Shown here: positions 36,972 to 45,988 of the stretch, piece by piece
Layout: every line of letters begins with the position of its first letter
How positions within the stretch are numbered: position 1 is the stretch's first letter
Source: Moritella yayanosii
Lineage (GTDB): Bacteria; Pseudomonadota; Gammaproteobacteria; Enterobacterales; Moritellaceae
Assembly: GCF_900465055.1 (NCBI RefSeq)
Contig: NZ_LS483250.1
Span: 3,162,001-3,226,000 of the forward strand
DNA: 64,000 nt
Direction: 5' to 3'
Notes under the pieces: generated by a model
The model's database searches: none
What the model was told of the DNA's origin: nothing
The model's input: only the letters and a program-made list of their open reading frames with translations
Made by a program: the position numbers and the translations under genes

Positions 36972-37709
36972 TCAAACCACCAGCCCATGCCCATTAACCT
37001 TGAGCCATTCTTTACACTCTTGGTAATCAGGTATGACTCGCTCCACTTCTTTCCAGAACTGCGGTGAGTGGTCGTGGTGGAGTAGGTGACACAATTCATG
37101 TACTACGACATAATCGACAATACGATTAGGTGCCATGACAATTACCCAGTTGAATTCAATATCACCATAGGGTGTACAGCTTCCCCAACGACTTTTAAAT
37201 TCTTTGATACGTATTACCGAGGTTTCAACACCAACTAGCGGCTCATAACGCTGTACCTTTTCTGTTATCTTTTTTAAAGCATTGCGTTTATACCAGTTAA
37301 CTAAGAATCGGCGAATATAATGATGTTGCTGTGTAATGTCGGGGATGGATACAGTAATACGCCCATTGATTAGTTTTGTTGGTCCTAAATCACCTTTAAG
37401 CACTTTTAAGCGATAGTTTCGCCCTAGGTAGGGGAAAGCTTCACCTGATACGTATTGTTTATTACTGGCGGGTGTAGCTGTACTATGTAAGGCGATCTTA
37501 CTCATTATCCATACATGTCTATCTGCCACTATCTTTTCAATCTTGGTAATGTCGAGCTTTTTAGGGACAACAACCATTACCACACCATCTTCAACTTTTA
37601 ATGATGCGGTCTTAGTGCGAGATGTTCTTGTTATCTCCACGAGGTAACCTTTTCCTTGGATCACCTCGGGTTCATTGTTTTGCATCTTCATCAACTTACT
37701 TATTACCAC
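36972..37709 (-). CDS. YgjP-like zinc metallopeptidase (DUF45, SprT-like)
   Basis: 245 aa. The C-terminal half carries FKSRWGSC (171-178) and the zinc motif HELCH (204-208) with His214 in HHDHSPQFW, the DUF45/YgjP signature. The start taken is a GTG overlapping the hsdR TAG stop by one base; an ATG at 37691 is an alternative. Genes of this family are very often attached to type I restriction operons directly after hsdR, where the role is unknown, perhaps protein turnover of the restriction complex. The overlap implies co-translation with hsdR. Confidence 0.88.
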   Translation of the reverse strand: MVISKLMKMQNNEPEVIQGKGYLVEITRTSRTKTASLKVEDGVVMVVVPKKLDITKIEKIVADRHVWIMSKIALHSTATPASNKQYVSGEAFPYLGRNYRLKVLKGDLGPTKLINGRITVSIPDITQQHHYIRRFLVNWYKRNALKKITEKVQRYEPLVGVETSVIRIKEFKSRWGSCTPYGDIEFNWVIVMAPNRIVDYVVVHELCHLLHHDHSPQFWKEVERVIPDYQECKEWLKVNGHGLVV

Positions 37710-40700
37710 TATCTATTTCCAAATTTGGTTTTAGCTAAGTCCATAAAGCGTTCTTGCAAGATATTTACTAAAGCCTTATCACCAAAAGGTTGGTCGAGTA
37801 CCGCTCGTTTTATTTCTCTCTTCATGCGCTTCACTTCATTCTGTTTATTGAAGAAGTCGATGATCTCTGTTGCTTCATCCAGAATGGTAACTAATGCTTG
37901 TATGGTTGCTTTGATCGCATCATGTATTGATTCATCAATAACATCACCATCACTGGCTTGGGTGACTTCGGAGATAAGGATATTGTAGAACGCGAATTCA
38001 GTTTCAGATAAACCTACGTCTTGTGCGGCTTGCTGGTGGGCATTACCTATATCACCTGTCAAATCTAACAACAGGTCGAGTTGTTGCGCCCATTCTCCTG
38101 CTGTTTTCTCAATAATATCGCGTAGACGTAAGCTTAATGAACGGTAGTACTCAGGGTCTTCATCTAAGTTAATCGTAATGTGATGCTTGATAGCACTTTC
38201 TATCTCAGAGGCTTTAGATTCATCTGATTTAGTGGGCTTAATGCTTTCCTTGAAGTTGGCAGATAATAAATCCACTGGTGGGATCTTAGGGTCTACGCCT
38301 GTACTTAGGATATGCTCATCCACTAGCTGACGAACCTTCTCACCAATTTCTTTCATGTCTAAACCCGCATCACGATATAAGGTTTTTGCGGCGTTGTGGA
38401 TTTTACCCAATAACTTCATATCAGCGATGAAAGGCGCTGCGGCGTTGTCGGGTAAGATGACATTTAATTGTTTAGCAAACTTCTTAAAAGCTAAATCAAA
38501 TTGAGCACGAACAGCTTCGTCTTTCAGTATTAATACATAATCATCAATGTCAGTGCTTTTTACGCTTTTAAAGAACGACATTGCACGAGTATGCGCAGCT
38601 TGTAGCTTGGGTATCTCGTCTTTCAGGCTTTGGTATGAGCCATCGACATCTTCGCTAGTGAATAATTCCAGTGCTTCGGTAAGGTGAGTCGCTAAACCAT
38701 GATAATCGACCACATAACCACATGTTTTGTTTTTGTAGGTACGGTTCACACGGGCAATAGCTTGCATCAAGGTATGGTCTTGTAACTTACGGTCTATATA
38801 CATAACTTGTGCAATAGGGGCATCAAAACCCGTTAATAGCATGTCTTTAACGATCAAGAAGGCTGTGTTATCAAACTTCTTATTTTTCTCTTCAGTGCCT
38901 TGCTTGTCGAGTCCAAATGGCTTTTTGAAATTCTTAATAACCTTCTTCTGGTGTACTTTATCAGTGTACTGGGCAATATAAGGTTTATCGTTGTGAACTC
39001 CTGATATAATCACTTCTGATGGTGGGGCACCCAGTTCATCTAAGGTTGACTTGAAGATGGTTGCTGCGTGACGACTACCTACGACTATCATCGCTTTGAA
39101 GCCGTCAGGGCGAATACATTCTTTGTAATGTTTTAGCAGGTCGATACATACCCAACGGATACGAGCAGGGGCTTCACGAACAGCTTTTTCTACACCGTAT
39201 TTCTTTTTTATTTCGCGCTGCTCTTCTTCTGTGTAATCACCAAAGTATTCTTCAAACAGTTTATCCAGTGATTCACCAGCAACTTCTGATTTAACCTCTC
39301 GGCCTTCATACAACAGACTAACGGTTGCCCCGTCTTCTACGGCTTGGTTGATCTTGTATTCATCAATGTAACCACCGAAGGCTTGCCCCATCTTTTGGGT
39401 TTTAAGCAGCGGAGTGCCTGTAAAGCCAATTTTAGGCGCATTGGGTAATGCGGCGTTAATGGTCATTGCTAAACCACCGAATTGAGTACGATGGGCTTCA
39501 TCGGCTAGGACGATAATTTTGTCGCTTGGGTTTAAGTCTGCAAAGCCTTCGGCTACTGTTTTTTGCTTCTCTTGTTCTTTTTCTAGGTCAGAGAATTTTT
39601 GCACCATTGCGGTTACAAGGTCTGAGCTGTCTTTTTTTAGCAGTTCTTTTAGTTGTGCCACTGAACCTGCATTATAAACTGTTTCGCCTTGGGCATCACG
39701 GAAGGTATTAGATAGCTGTTCATCCAGTTGTGTTCGGTCGGTAATGAAGACTAGCTTGTACTGTTTTAGGTCGGCATCTCGGCGTATTTTTACAGCAAGC
39801 ATGACCATGGTTAATGATTTACCACTGCCTTGGGTATGCCAAACCACGCCTGATTTTTCTTTACGGTCTTTGCCTGTCTTTAGACGTTGGATAACTTTGT
39901 TTACTGCACGGAATTGCTGATACCGTGCAACTTTTTTAATGATACGCCCGTCATCGGTTTCAAAGATGATGAAGTTTTGCAGTAGGTCTAAGAAGTTATT
40001 TTTACTGAACATACCAGCAAGTAAACGCTGTTGTGCCGTTACCTTGGTTAAGTCGTCATAGCTTGGCTGCTGGTTATAATCTGCTGAAGGGTCGGCAACT
40101 TTATCAAGCGCTGGTAACTCCTCACTGTCATCTAATGCATTCTCAGGCATTTCGATATCCACCTTAGCGCGGAAGTCTATGACGTTATTGGTTAATGATT
40201 GTTGGGCAAGTACTTGGTCTGTATATGGGTAAGCATCTTTCCAATCACCATAGTGTGCTGAACTAGAGCTAATCGTACCTACCTTGGCTTGATCACGGCA
40301 GGTCGAGATCATCAGTTGGTTGTACCAGAATAGCTTTTCAGCACCTTCATGGTCTTCAGGGTTGCGGATATTGGCATAGCGACGTAGTTGGTCAATGCCT
40401 TCACTCATTGGTGCCGAGATATAAGGTGACTTACATTCGATGACTGCGAGAGGGATGCCATTCACAAAGCAAACAATATCGGGAATGATATTTTGATTAC
40501 CTTCAATCTTAAATTGATTGGTACAAAGGAATTCGTTGTTTGCTGGGTGGTCGAAGTCGATAAGTTTAACTGTCTGCCCTTTACGGCCTTTGCCAAGGTC
40601 TTGCTCTACCGATAGGTAGTTAACCATGGTTTGATAAAAGGCGTGGTTATATTCCATCAATGCAGCAAAGTTCGGGTGGGTTATATCACGAGAAACTTTA

Positions 40701-40915
40701 CGTAAGTTCTCGTCACTTATCCACGGGTTGATGCGTTTGATGGCTGTTTCTAGGCGTTTAACCAAGACAACATCACGCAGTGAAGCACGTTCAGGTTTAC
40801 CGTCAGCGCAGACATGTTCTGGTGATAGGTGCTTACCGCGAATATATAACCAGCCGAGTTTAACTAATTGGCTAATAGCAGGGATTTCTACTTTATCGAA
40901 TTCGTTGTTTTTCAT
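37709..40915 (-). CDS. hsdR: Type I restriction endonuclease, R (motor/nuclease) subunit
   Basis: 1068 aa. The N-terminal nuclease core PDIVCF (Asp146) with VIECKSP (Glu160, Lys162) is a PD-(D/E)XK site. The superfamily-2 translocase follows: TQGSGKSLTM (Walker A, 361-370), LADEAHRTQ (472-475 DEAH), GFTGTPL (497-503), and later motifs LTGFDAPIAQVMYID and QAIARVNRTYKNK. It cuts unmodified DNA after translocation with HsdM and HsdS. Intact. Its gene is 6.4 kb away from hsdS because five genes and an IS66 element lie between; all hsd genes share the minus strand. Confidence 0.95.
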   Translation of the reverse strand: MKNNEFDKVEIPAISQLVKLGWLYIRGKHLSPEHVCADGKPERASLRDVVLVKRLETAIKRINPWISDENLRKVSRDITHPNFAALMEYNHAFYQTMVNYLSVEQDLGKGRKGQTVKLIDFDHPANNEFLCTNQFKIEGNQNIIPDIVCFVNGIPLAVIECKSPYISAPMSEGIDQLRRYANIRNPEDHEGAEKLFWYNQLMISTCRDQAKVGTISSSSAHYGDWKDAYPYTDQVLAQQSLTNNVIDFRAKVDIEMPENALDDSEELPALDKVADPSADYNQQPSYDDLTKVTAQQRLLAGMFSKNNFLDLLQNFIIFETDDGRIIKKVARYQQFRAVNKVIQRLKTGKDRKEKSGVVWHTQGSGKSLTMVMLAVKIRRDADLKQYKLVFITDRTQLDEQLSNTFRDAQGETVYNAGSVAQLKELLKKDSSDLVTAMVQKFSDLEKEQEKQKTVAEGFADLNPSDKIIVLADEAHRTQFGGLAMTINAALPNAPKIGFTGTPLLKTQKMGQAFGGYIDEYKINQAVEDGATVSLLYEGREVKSEVAGESLDKLFEEYFGDYTEEEQREIKKKYGVEKAVREAPARIRWVCIDLLKHYKECIRPDGFKAMIVVGSRHAATIFKSTLDELGAPPSEVIISGVHNDKPYIAQYTDKVHQKKVIKNFKKPFGLDKQGTEEKNKKFDNTAFLIVKDMLLTGFDAPIAQVMYIDRKLQDHTLMQAIARVNRTYKNKTCGYVVDYHGLATHLTEALELFTSEDVDGSYQSLKDEIPKLQAAHTRAMSFFKSVKSTDIDDYVLILKDEAVRAQFDLAFKKFAKQLNVILPDNAAAPFIADMKLLGKIHNAAKTLYRDAGLDMKEIGEKVRQLVDEHILSTGVDPKIPPVDLLSANFKESIKPTKSDESKASEIESAIKHHITINLDEDPEYYRSLSLRLRDIIEKTAGEWAQQLDLLLDLTGDIGNAHQQAAQDVGLSETEFAFYNILISEVTQASDGDVIDESIHDAIKATIQALVTILDEATEIIDFFNKQNEVKRMKREIKRAVLDQPFGDKALVNILQERFMDLAKTKFGNR

Positions 40916-41545
40916 TTATCTTTCAGACTCACTTTGCTGAGATAATACTGCTTGTTCGGTCTTGGTAAGATAATGCTCGATTGTCTCTTTTATTGAAGCT
41001 ACCCCACTTTCAGTCATTAGCGATTCTAGTGGTGTTTCAAAGCCGAATTTAACAAATCCATTGTCTAACTCAAGATCAACTGATGTACTGTAATCAGGAT
41101 AACGTCCAGATTCCCATCGATCATAGAAGCCAGTATCAACGCTTTCTATAGCGCGATAAATCGAAATTCGTAATATGCTTTGGGCATCATCGACACTTAC
41201 TTTTAGGTTCAATGCATCTGGTTGCCCTTTGCACTGTTCATCATTAATACCAGAGTCATTAATAACAATGAACTCAACAATATAATCATCGATGGTAACT
41301 TTAGCTTCGTCATTAATATGTTTAAATACATAACGAGTTGACTCTGCTGGTAATAAGTCCCACTGCCATTTTTTGAATGGGTTTCTACCAGGCTTATTGA
41401 AGCGTACTGGTGCCCAAAAATAGAACTCAGTATTAGCATCATGAGCAATCTGCTCGATGGTCGGTAATAAACGCTGGTAATAAGCAGCGAGTAAACGATG
41501 TGCAGTACGGACTTGGACAAACAGGTCGTCAGTTTTATTATTCAT
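40916..41545 (-). CDS. Unrecognised protein encoded directly upstream of hsdR (orf209)
   Basis: 209 aa, no signal peptide or membrane segment. Acidic and rich in aromatic residues in the middle (EFYFWAPVRFNKPGRNPFKKWQWDLLP). The C-terminal 40 residues look helical (SIKETIEHYLTKTEQAVLSQQ). No catalytic motif is recognised. It ends with TAA immediately before the hsdR ATG and starts 5 bp after orf274, so the order orf274-orf209-hsdR is tightly operonic. This placement suggests a role tied to the restriction subunit or a separate two-gene defence unit. Confidence 0.7.
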   Translation of the reverse strand: MNNKTDDLFVQVRTAHRLLAAYYQRLLPTIEQIAHDANTEFYFWAPVRFNKPGRNPFKKWQWDLLPAESTRYVFKHINDEAKVTIDDYIVEFIVINDSGINDEQCKGQPDALNLKVSVDDAQSILRISIYRAIESVDTGFYDRWESGRYPDYSTSVDLELDNGFVKFGFETPLESLMTESGVASIKETIEHYLTKTEQAVLSQQSESER

Positions 41546-41550
41546 GTTTA

Positions 41551-42375
41551 TTATGCCTTTAAACTAGATTGGAATTGTTGCAGATTTAGAGGTTGAAATG
41601 AATGGTTCAATAATTCATTCATATTTTCAGAATTGGAAAATATCTGCTTTTTAAGATTGGAAGTAATATATGTTTCAGTTAATGATAAAGGGAGGAAGTC
41701 ATTGTATTGAATAAGGTCTAGCCATTTGAATGGTGATGTTTGTAAGCCATATAAACTAAGACCTTCTAATATGTCATTTAAAATACGGTCATCTTGTTTA
41801 GTTAATTTTTTATCTGTGGTTAACGTTAATATATGTTCTGTTACTGCTGCCCATTCTAATGCCGCTATACCATTTAATTCTACGTACTGTTTCAATAAAC
41901 CTGCTGCCCATTGTTGTACATTGAATACCGAAATTCGACCAATCGCTAAGAAATAGAGAGGTTTGCCTTGGTATTCTTCAGATTGTAGAAATGAGGCAAT
42001 CTCTTTTTGCCATTGATTGAAATATTGATCACCACCAGCTGGTGGCTTTACCTCAACAATGATATTGCACTTTGCAAAATTCAGGATTAAGTCAGGCTCA
42101 ACTTGGTTGGAGCCTTTATCATGTTCATGGGTAAAGCGAGGCCAGTAGCTAATATCTTCTAATTCACCAACGTCAGTTGGAATACTACCAAAGCATGCTT
42201 TAAACCAATGTTGCAGCATACTTCTCTGTACTTCATCAGAGAGATAATAAAATCGCTCAAAGACTGTCGATGTCAGCAAATCTTCACGGGCCTTAAATAA
42301 GCTAGACCAACTAACTGAATCATCCTTATTGTGTTCAATACGACCGGCCTTACCGTGGATAATTGCTTTTAGCAT
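41551..42375 (-). CDS. Putative PD-(D/E)XK nuclease-fold protein upstream of hsdR (orf274)
   Basis: 274 aa. EPDLILNF (Asp95) followed by IIVEVKPP (Glu108, Lys110) and then YFNQWQKEI gives the PD-(D/E)XK core plus a following Gln/Trp helix. An upstream acidic residue (Glu40 in STVFERFYYL) could complete the site. The N-terminus LKAIIHGKAGRIEHN and EDLLTSTVF looks like a conserved block, but I cannot name the family. First gene of orf274-orf209-hsdR. The IS66 element lies 122 bp upstream and may have displaced or supplied its promoter. Confidence 0.65.
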   Translation of the reverse strand: MLKAIIHGKAGRIEHNKDDSVSWSSLFKAREDLLTSTVFERFYYLSDEVQRSMLQHWFKACFGSIPTDVGELEDISYWPRFTHEHDKGSNQVEPDLILNFAKCNIIVEVKPPAGGDQYFNQWQKEIASFLQSEEYQGKPLYFLAIGRISVFNVQQWAAGLLKQYVELNGIAALEWAAVTEHILTLTTDKKLTKQDDRILNDILEGLSLYGLQTSPFKWLDLIQYNDFLPLSLTETYITSNLKKQIFSNSENMNELLNHSFQPLNLQQFQSSLKA

Positions 42376-42581
42376 ATTGCTTGCTCTTTAATTTTAATAA
42401 TAGCGTTTATATTACAGATGTTTACCTAGCAATTATGTTGGGAATATAGAAGTTAAACAAAATAAATTTAATTATTTTCAATTTGGACGACTTCCCCCCT
42501 TTTTCGTGAGCTTACGACAATATAGTTTGACTTAAGGAAATTTGGCAAGTCCCGGCAGATATGCCGGGATGATGGTTTATT

Positions 42582-44174
42582 TTACTGGTAATTCCAAGGC
42601 AGATAATTTTCAGGTGCCAACTTCACCGCTTCTTGTTCTCGTTGCAGCGTATTTAAATAATCAAAAATATTAGTGCCGGCCCAGCTGGCTGTGGCTATGA
42701 TTGAGGTGATAACATCACCGATACTGGCTCCAGACAGCGTTTTGTGGAACATCGCATTTTTTCTATCCCTGACCACCAATTTTAATTCAGCCTCCATTAA
42801 ATTATTATCTAATTGCGCCCCTGGCACCGTGCAGAAACACGTTAAGCCTGCGTAATGTTTATCAAAATAACGGATCGCTTTGCCAAGCCCACTGTTTTCC
42901 TCAACACTGCCATCGCTTAAGTGCTGGCGACCCCACGCGCGGATCTCAGCCATGATTGGTCGCGAATTTTCATCATGATAAGCTTGCCGCTGTTCACTAT
43001 TGAGCTGTTTTTCTGTTGCCAGATTATCAATATGCCAGATCTCGCCATAACGATCTAAAATACCTGCAACTTCATCGGGAAAATGGCTAAGCACATCCAC
43101 AAATTGCCGTCGAGCATGGCTGTTACACAAGGACTGGATAAATTCGACATCAACGGAGGGGCGGTTGCTGGCCAGTGCATCGCTCATGATAATGGGCGGT
43201 GAACTTGTTTTGTCTCGCAAACACAGCACGCTATCGATAAATTCACCCGCGTGACCTATGTTAGTTTCGAACAACACTATTTTTTGATCTGCGGTAGTGG
43301 TTGCTATCATGCCCGAGCTATAAACTCCAGTTCTAACACGTTCTTTATCGCTATTACGTTGTTTTTTAATGATGGCGGTTTGGTCGAGAATACGGTGTGT
43401 GGTGTCATCAATATAATAATGCTTGGCATTGCCTGCAATTGTTCTCAAGTGCTTAAATACAGGCCAAATGGCGTTGGCCACATATTCGGTTTGATCGAAG
43501 ATAGATGACGCGGTAATAGGTACGCCTAAGATGTTTTGCAAACTGCCTTGGCGATAAAACGGTGTGCCTGCGTAATATTTGTTGATCGCCATTAAGCTGC
43601 GTGCGCTGTAGCCGTATTTTTGTTTGGCATGCCCATCGGCCTGTACGTTTTCAGCCAGTGGCGCGGTAAAATAAGCACCGCAGGCATTACAACGTAGTCG
43701 TTCCATGATGTGTTGCTCTGGCACAAAAGGGCTTTGCCCTGTGATCCGCAAGAAGCTTGCTGGTTCATACTTGGTGAGTTTCCCCAAGTCGCATTCAGGA
43801 CATAATTCACCCTTGGTCAGCACTGTTAAGGCGTGGTGAATGATTGTCGGTTTGACTTTTTGGGTCTTGGGTTTAGTGCGCTTGATTTGTTTATGTTGGG
43901 CTTTTTTACCTTTTGCGGCAACGCCTTGCTGACTGATGAGTGCCCCCAGTTTTTCTGACGATTTAACGATACCGACGAGTTTTTTCAATTTGTGTATCGT
44001 CACATCTTTACTGGCGATGTTTTCTTGCAAATTAGCCAGTGTCATCAAGGCATTAAGCAATAGCTGACAATCAGCCGAGCTTAACGCCAGTTCATGCTCT
44101 TTGGCTTCTGTCACGCGTTCAATTAAGGCATCGAGTGCGTCATTATCAATATCGGTGAATGATTGAGTCAACAT
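42582..44174 (-). CDS. tnpC: IS66 transposase TnpC
   Basis: 530 aa. Coiled N-terminus, a zinc-binding region (CPECDLGKLTKYEP and RLRCNACGAYFTAP), and the DDE core with YIDDTTH, MSDALASNRP and the Glu of NNLMEAELKLVVRDRKNAMF. It catalyses transposition of the element. Full length for the family. Confidence 0.95.
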   Translation of the reverse strand: MLTQSFTDIDNDALDALIERVTEAKEHELALSSADCQLLLNALMTLANLQENIASKDVTIHKLKKLVGIVKSSEKLGALISQQGVAAKGKKAQHKQIKRTKPKTQKVKPTIIHHALTVLTKGELCPECDLGKLTKYEPASFLRITGQSPFVPEQHIMERLRCNACGAYFTAPLAENVQADGHAKQKYGYSARSLMAINKYYAGTPFYRQGSLQNILGVPITASSIFDQTEYVANAIWPVFKHLRTIAGNAKHYYIDDTTHRILDQTAIIKKQRNSDKERVRTGVYSSGMIATTTADQKIVLFETNIGHAGEFIDSVLCLRDKTSSPPIIMSDALASNRPSVDVEFIQSLCNSHARRQFVDVLSHFPDEVAGILDRYGEIWHIDNLATEKQLNSEQRQAYHDENSRPIMAEIRAWGRQHLSDGSVEENSGLGKAIRYFDKHYAGLTCFCTVPGAQLDNNLMEAELKLVVRDRKNAMFHKTLSGASIGDVITSIIATASWAGTNIFDYLNTLQREQEAVKLAPENYLPWNYQ

Positions 44175-44295
44175 AAGTGTCCAGTGTGCTCGTCTATAAT
44201 TAAGCGAATATGGATTATTGCAGGCATAAAGGATCGGTCAACATGATCGTTTAGATCCTACGATATTAATGTAATATTGTGAATTACATCGCATT

Positions 44296-44619
44296 TTATG
44301 CCACTTGTACCACCGGAGCCGCGGATAATAACTGTCGCAGATGCTTAGCCTGCATGGAGGTGATGGCTTCCTTGGCGGTTGGCCAGTTGGAAAATTTGCC
44401 CTTTGATAATCGTTTGGTCATTAACCAAAAACCAGACCCGTCATAGCTTAATGCCCGGATCATGGTTTTATTACGGTTAATAAAGACAAACAAAATGCCG
44501 GAACGCGGGTCTTGGTCGAGTTGTCGACGACAAATCGCCACAAATCCGTCAATGCCACAGCGAAAATCGGCGGGTTGAATAGCCAGTAAGATAGGCGTAT
44601 TCGCGGTCAGTAATATCAT
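44296..44619 (-). CDS. tnpB: IS66 accessory protein TnpB
   Basis: 107 aa. PADFRCGIDGFVAICRRQLD and SGILFVFINRNKTMIRALSYDGSGFWLMTKRL are the TnpB signatures. Required together with TnpA for IS66 transposition. It overlaps the end of tnpA by 4 bp. Confidence 0.94.
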   Translation of the reverse strand: MILLTANTPILLAIQPADFRCGIDGFVAICRRQLDQDPRSGILFVFINRNKTMIRALSYDGSGFWLMTKRLSKGKFSNWPTAKEAITSMQAKHLRQLLSAAPVVQVA

Positions 44620-44981
44620 ACCAGCAGCGCCCCCGTGATAACGGCAAGTAACGCAGGCGAGAGCGGGCCAGAAAGTTGTAACCGGTTACCATTTTTACAA
44701 GTGAGCGTAATATTAAACTCATCCGAACTGGCATTCAGCTCGTCAGGGACAGCAATGAATTCGCTAGGTTTTTTGACGGAAGTCGCTTGTTTACACCAAT
44801 GGTGAAAGGTTGAATCGGCAATGTTTAATGCGGTTTTAATTTGGCTCGATGAATAATATTGAGCCAGTGCAACGGTTTTATCTTTCAACTGCTGAGGTGT
44901 TTTTTCTCTGGGATATTGTCGGGTCAAGCGCCATTGTTGAAATTCAGATGCAAGGCTGCTGAGTTTGTCTTGATTTGTCAT
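44616..44981 (-). CDS. tnpA: IS66 accessory protein TnpA
   Basis: 121 aa. Helix-turn-helix-like middle (IKTALNIADSTFHHWCKQAT) and a C-terminal beta part (FNITLTCKNGNRLQLSGPLS) typical of IS66 TnpA. First gene of the element, 78 bp from the right inverted repeat end. Confidence 0.88.
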   Translation of the reverse strand: MTNQDKLSSLASEFQQWRLTRQYPREKTPQQLKDKTVALAQYYSSSQIKTALNIADSTFHHWCKQATSVKKPSEFIAVPDELNASSDEFNITLTCKNGNRLQLSGPLSPALLAVITGALLV

Positions 44982-45147
44982 ATTACTTACTCTAATTTGG
45001 GATGCAGTAAGTAAATCAAAATTTGTACGTTAAGTTGAGCTATCTTGTCGTAAGCTCACCCTTTTTCAAGGCATTTTTAACCTGTCATTATCTCTCTTGT
45101 TGGCGGGAGCTTCTACCAACACTAAATTTACTTTATGGAGAAATGAT

Positions 45148-45312
45148 ATGAGTAAGAACAAAACACCAATGACATCGGATGCAGCTGCACGTATTCAAAG
45201 CTCAACGGCGAAACAAAATGGTGGTTCAGTAAATAAGGGCGGTTTTGCTGCGAGAGCAACGAGTGCTGGCGCAAAAAATTCAAACGGTTCATCAAAGCAG
45301 GGTGGTAAGTAG
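45148..45312 (+). CDS. 54-aa SMP-like (seed-maturation-type) small protein
   Basis: The ATG at 45148 has GGAG seven bases upstream; the open frame continues upstream but without a start signal. Residues 8-44 follow the pattern MTSDAAARIQS-x4-K-x2-GG-x-V-x-KGGFAARA-x-SA-x-AKN, which resembles the SMP/late-embryogenesis motif present in many small bacterial proteins. It is basic, Ala/Gly/Ser/Gln-rich and probably disordered, ending KQGGK. Bacterial role unknown; stress protection is a guess. It is 77 bp ahead of the transglutaminase-like gene on the same strand, against the direction of all hsd genes. Confidence 0.7.
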   Translation: MSKNKTPMTSDAAARIQSSTAKQNGGSVNKGGFAARATSAGAKNSNGSSKQGGK

Positions 45313-45389
45313 TAAGTTATTCGACCGCTATATGTGCACGTGTATTTTTACTCGTGCACAATTAAAATCACCATGCAGAGGTATATAAA

Positions 45390-45965
45390 TTGAATCGTGT
45401 AGATTATTTTTGGTCGTTATGGAAAGAAGCCCTTATGCGAACTATAAATTTAGGTTTAGATCCATCATTTGACTCAACATTTATATTTAAAAGTATTTCA
45501 TCGAATGAATACAAACAAGTCAAAGAAAAGATTGAAGTCGCATTTGTACAAATCATTAAATCTTTAGATTTGATAGGGCAGGATAGAAATTTAACGAGAT
45601 TAAATTGCTCGCTACTTGCTCATTTTATGCAGCAAGAGCTGAATAAATTAGGCATTCGTTCAATTGTTGTTACTGGCGATTACAAGTTTGTAGGGGAGTA
45701 TATGTATGAAGTTGATCATGACTATCTAGTTCGAGAGCTGAAAGGTAAAAATACGGGCGGTTTAGCGCTTCATTGCTGGTTAGTTCTTGAAAACTACATG
45801 TTAGTTGATCCGACACGTATGATTTATCATGAAAAAGAAAAGTTTATCAACTATGAAATTGATGGTATCCCTTTAATTGAAGATATCGAAAGCGTGCCAG
45901 AGGGTTTATTCTATCACCCTTATATTTTAGGTGATGAGTATCTGAAGCGAATAAACGCCCTTTAA
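45390..45965 (+). CDS. Transglutaminase-fold (papain-like) protein of unknown role
   Basis: 191 aa from a TTG at 45390 with GAGGT upstream; an ATG at codon 16 is an alternative. A Cys-His-Asp triad with transglutaminase spacing is visible: Cys73 in LTRLNCSLLAHFMQQEL, His128 in LALHCWLVLEN and Asp140 in LVDPTRMIY. The block LNKLGIRSIVVTGDY between them fits the fold. Such proteins may be proteases, amide cross-linkers or acyltransferases. With the Gln/Lys-rich 54-aa protein directly upstream, a modifying enzyme and substrate pair is possible but unproven. Confidence 0.6.
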   Translation: MNRVDYFWSLWKEALMRTINLGLDPSFDSTFIFKSISSNEYKQVKEKIEVAFVQIIKSLDLIGQDRNLTRLNCSLLAHFMQQELNKLGIRSIVVTGDYKFVGEYMYEVDHDYLVRELKGKNTGGLALHCWLVLENYMLVDPTRMIYHEKEKFINYEIDGIPLIEDIESVPEGLFYHPYILGDEYLKRINAL

Positions 45966-45988
45966 TGTAAGTTTGGCGGCAATACTTG

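Larger units (their letters stand above)
42506..45059 (-). mobile_element. IS66 family insertion sequence, complete
   Basis: 2554 bp. The ends are inverted repeats beginning GTGAGCTTACGACAA, with further matches over about 32 bp (ATAG, ACTTAA). Perfect 8-bp target duplications CCTTTTTC flank it at 42498-42505 and 45060-45067. It contains tnpA, tnpB and tnpC, all intact and on the minus strand. Intact frames and perfect duplications indicate recent insertion. It sits between the divergent orf274 and SMP-like genes. Confidence 0.95.
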
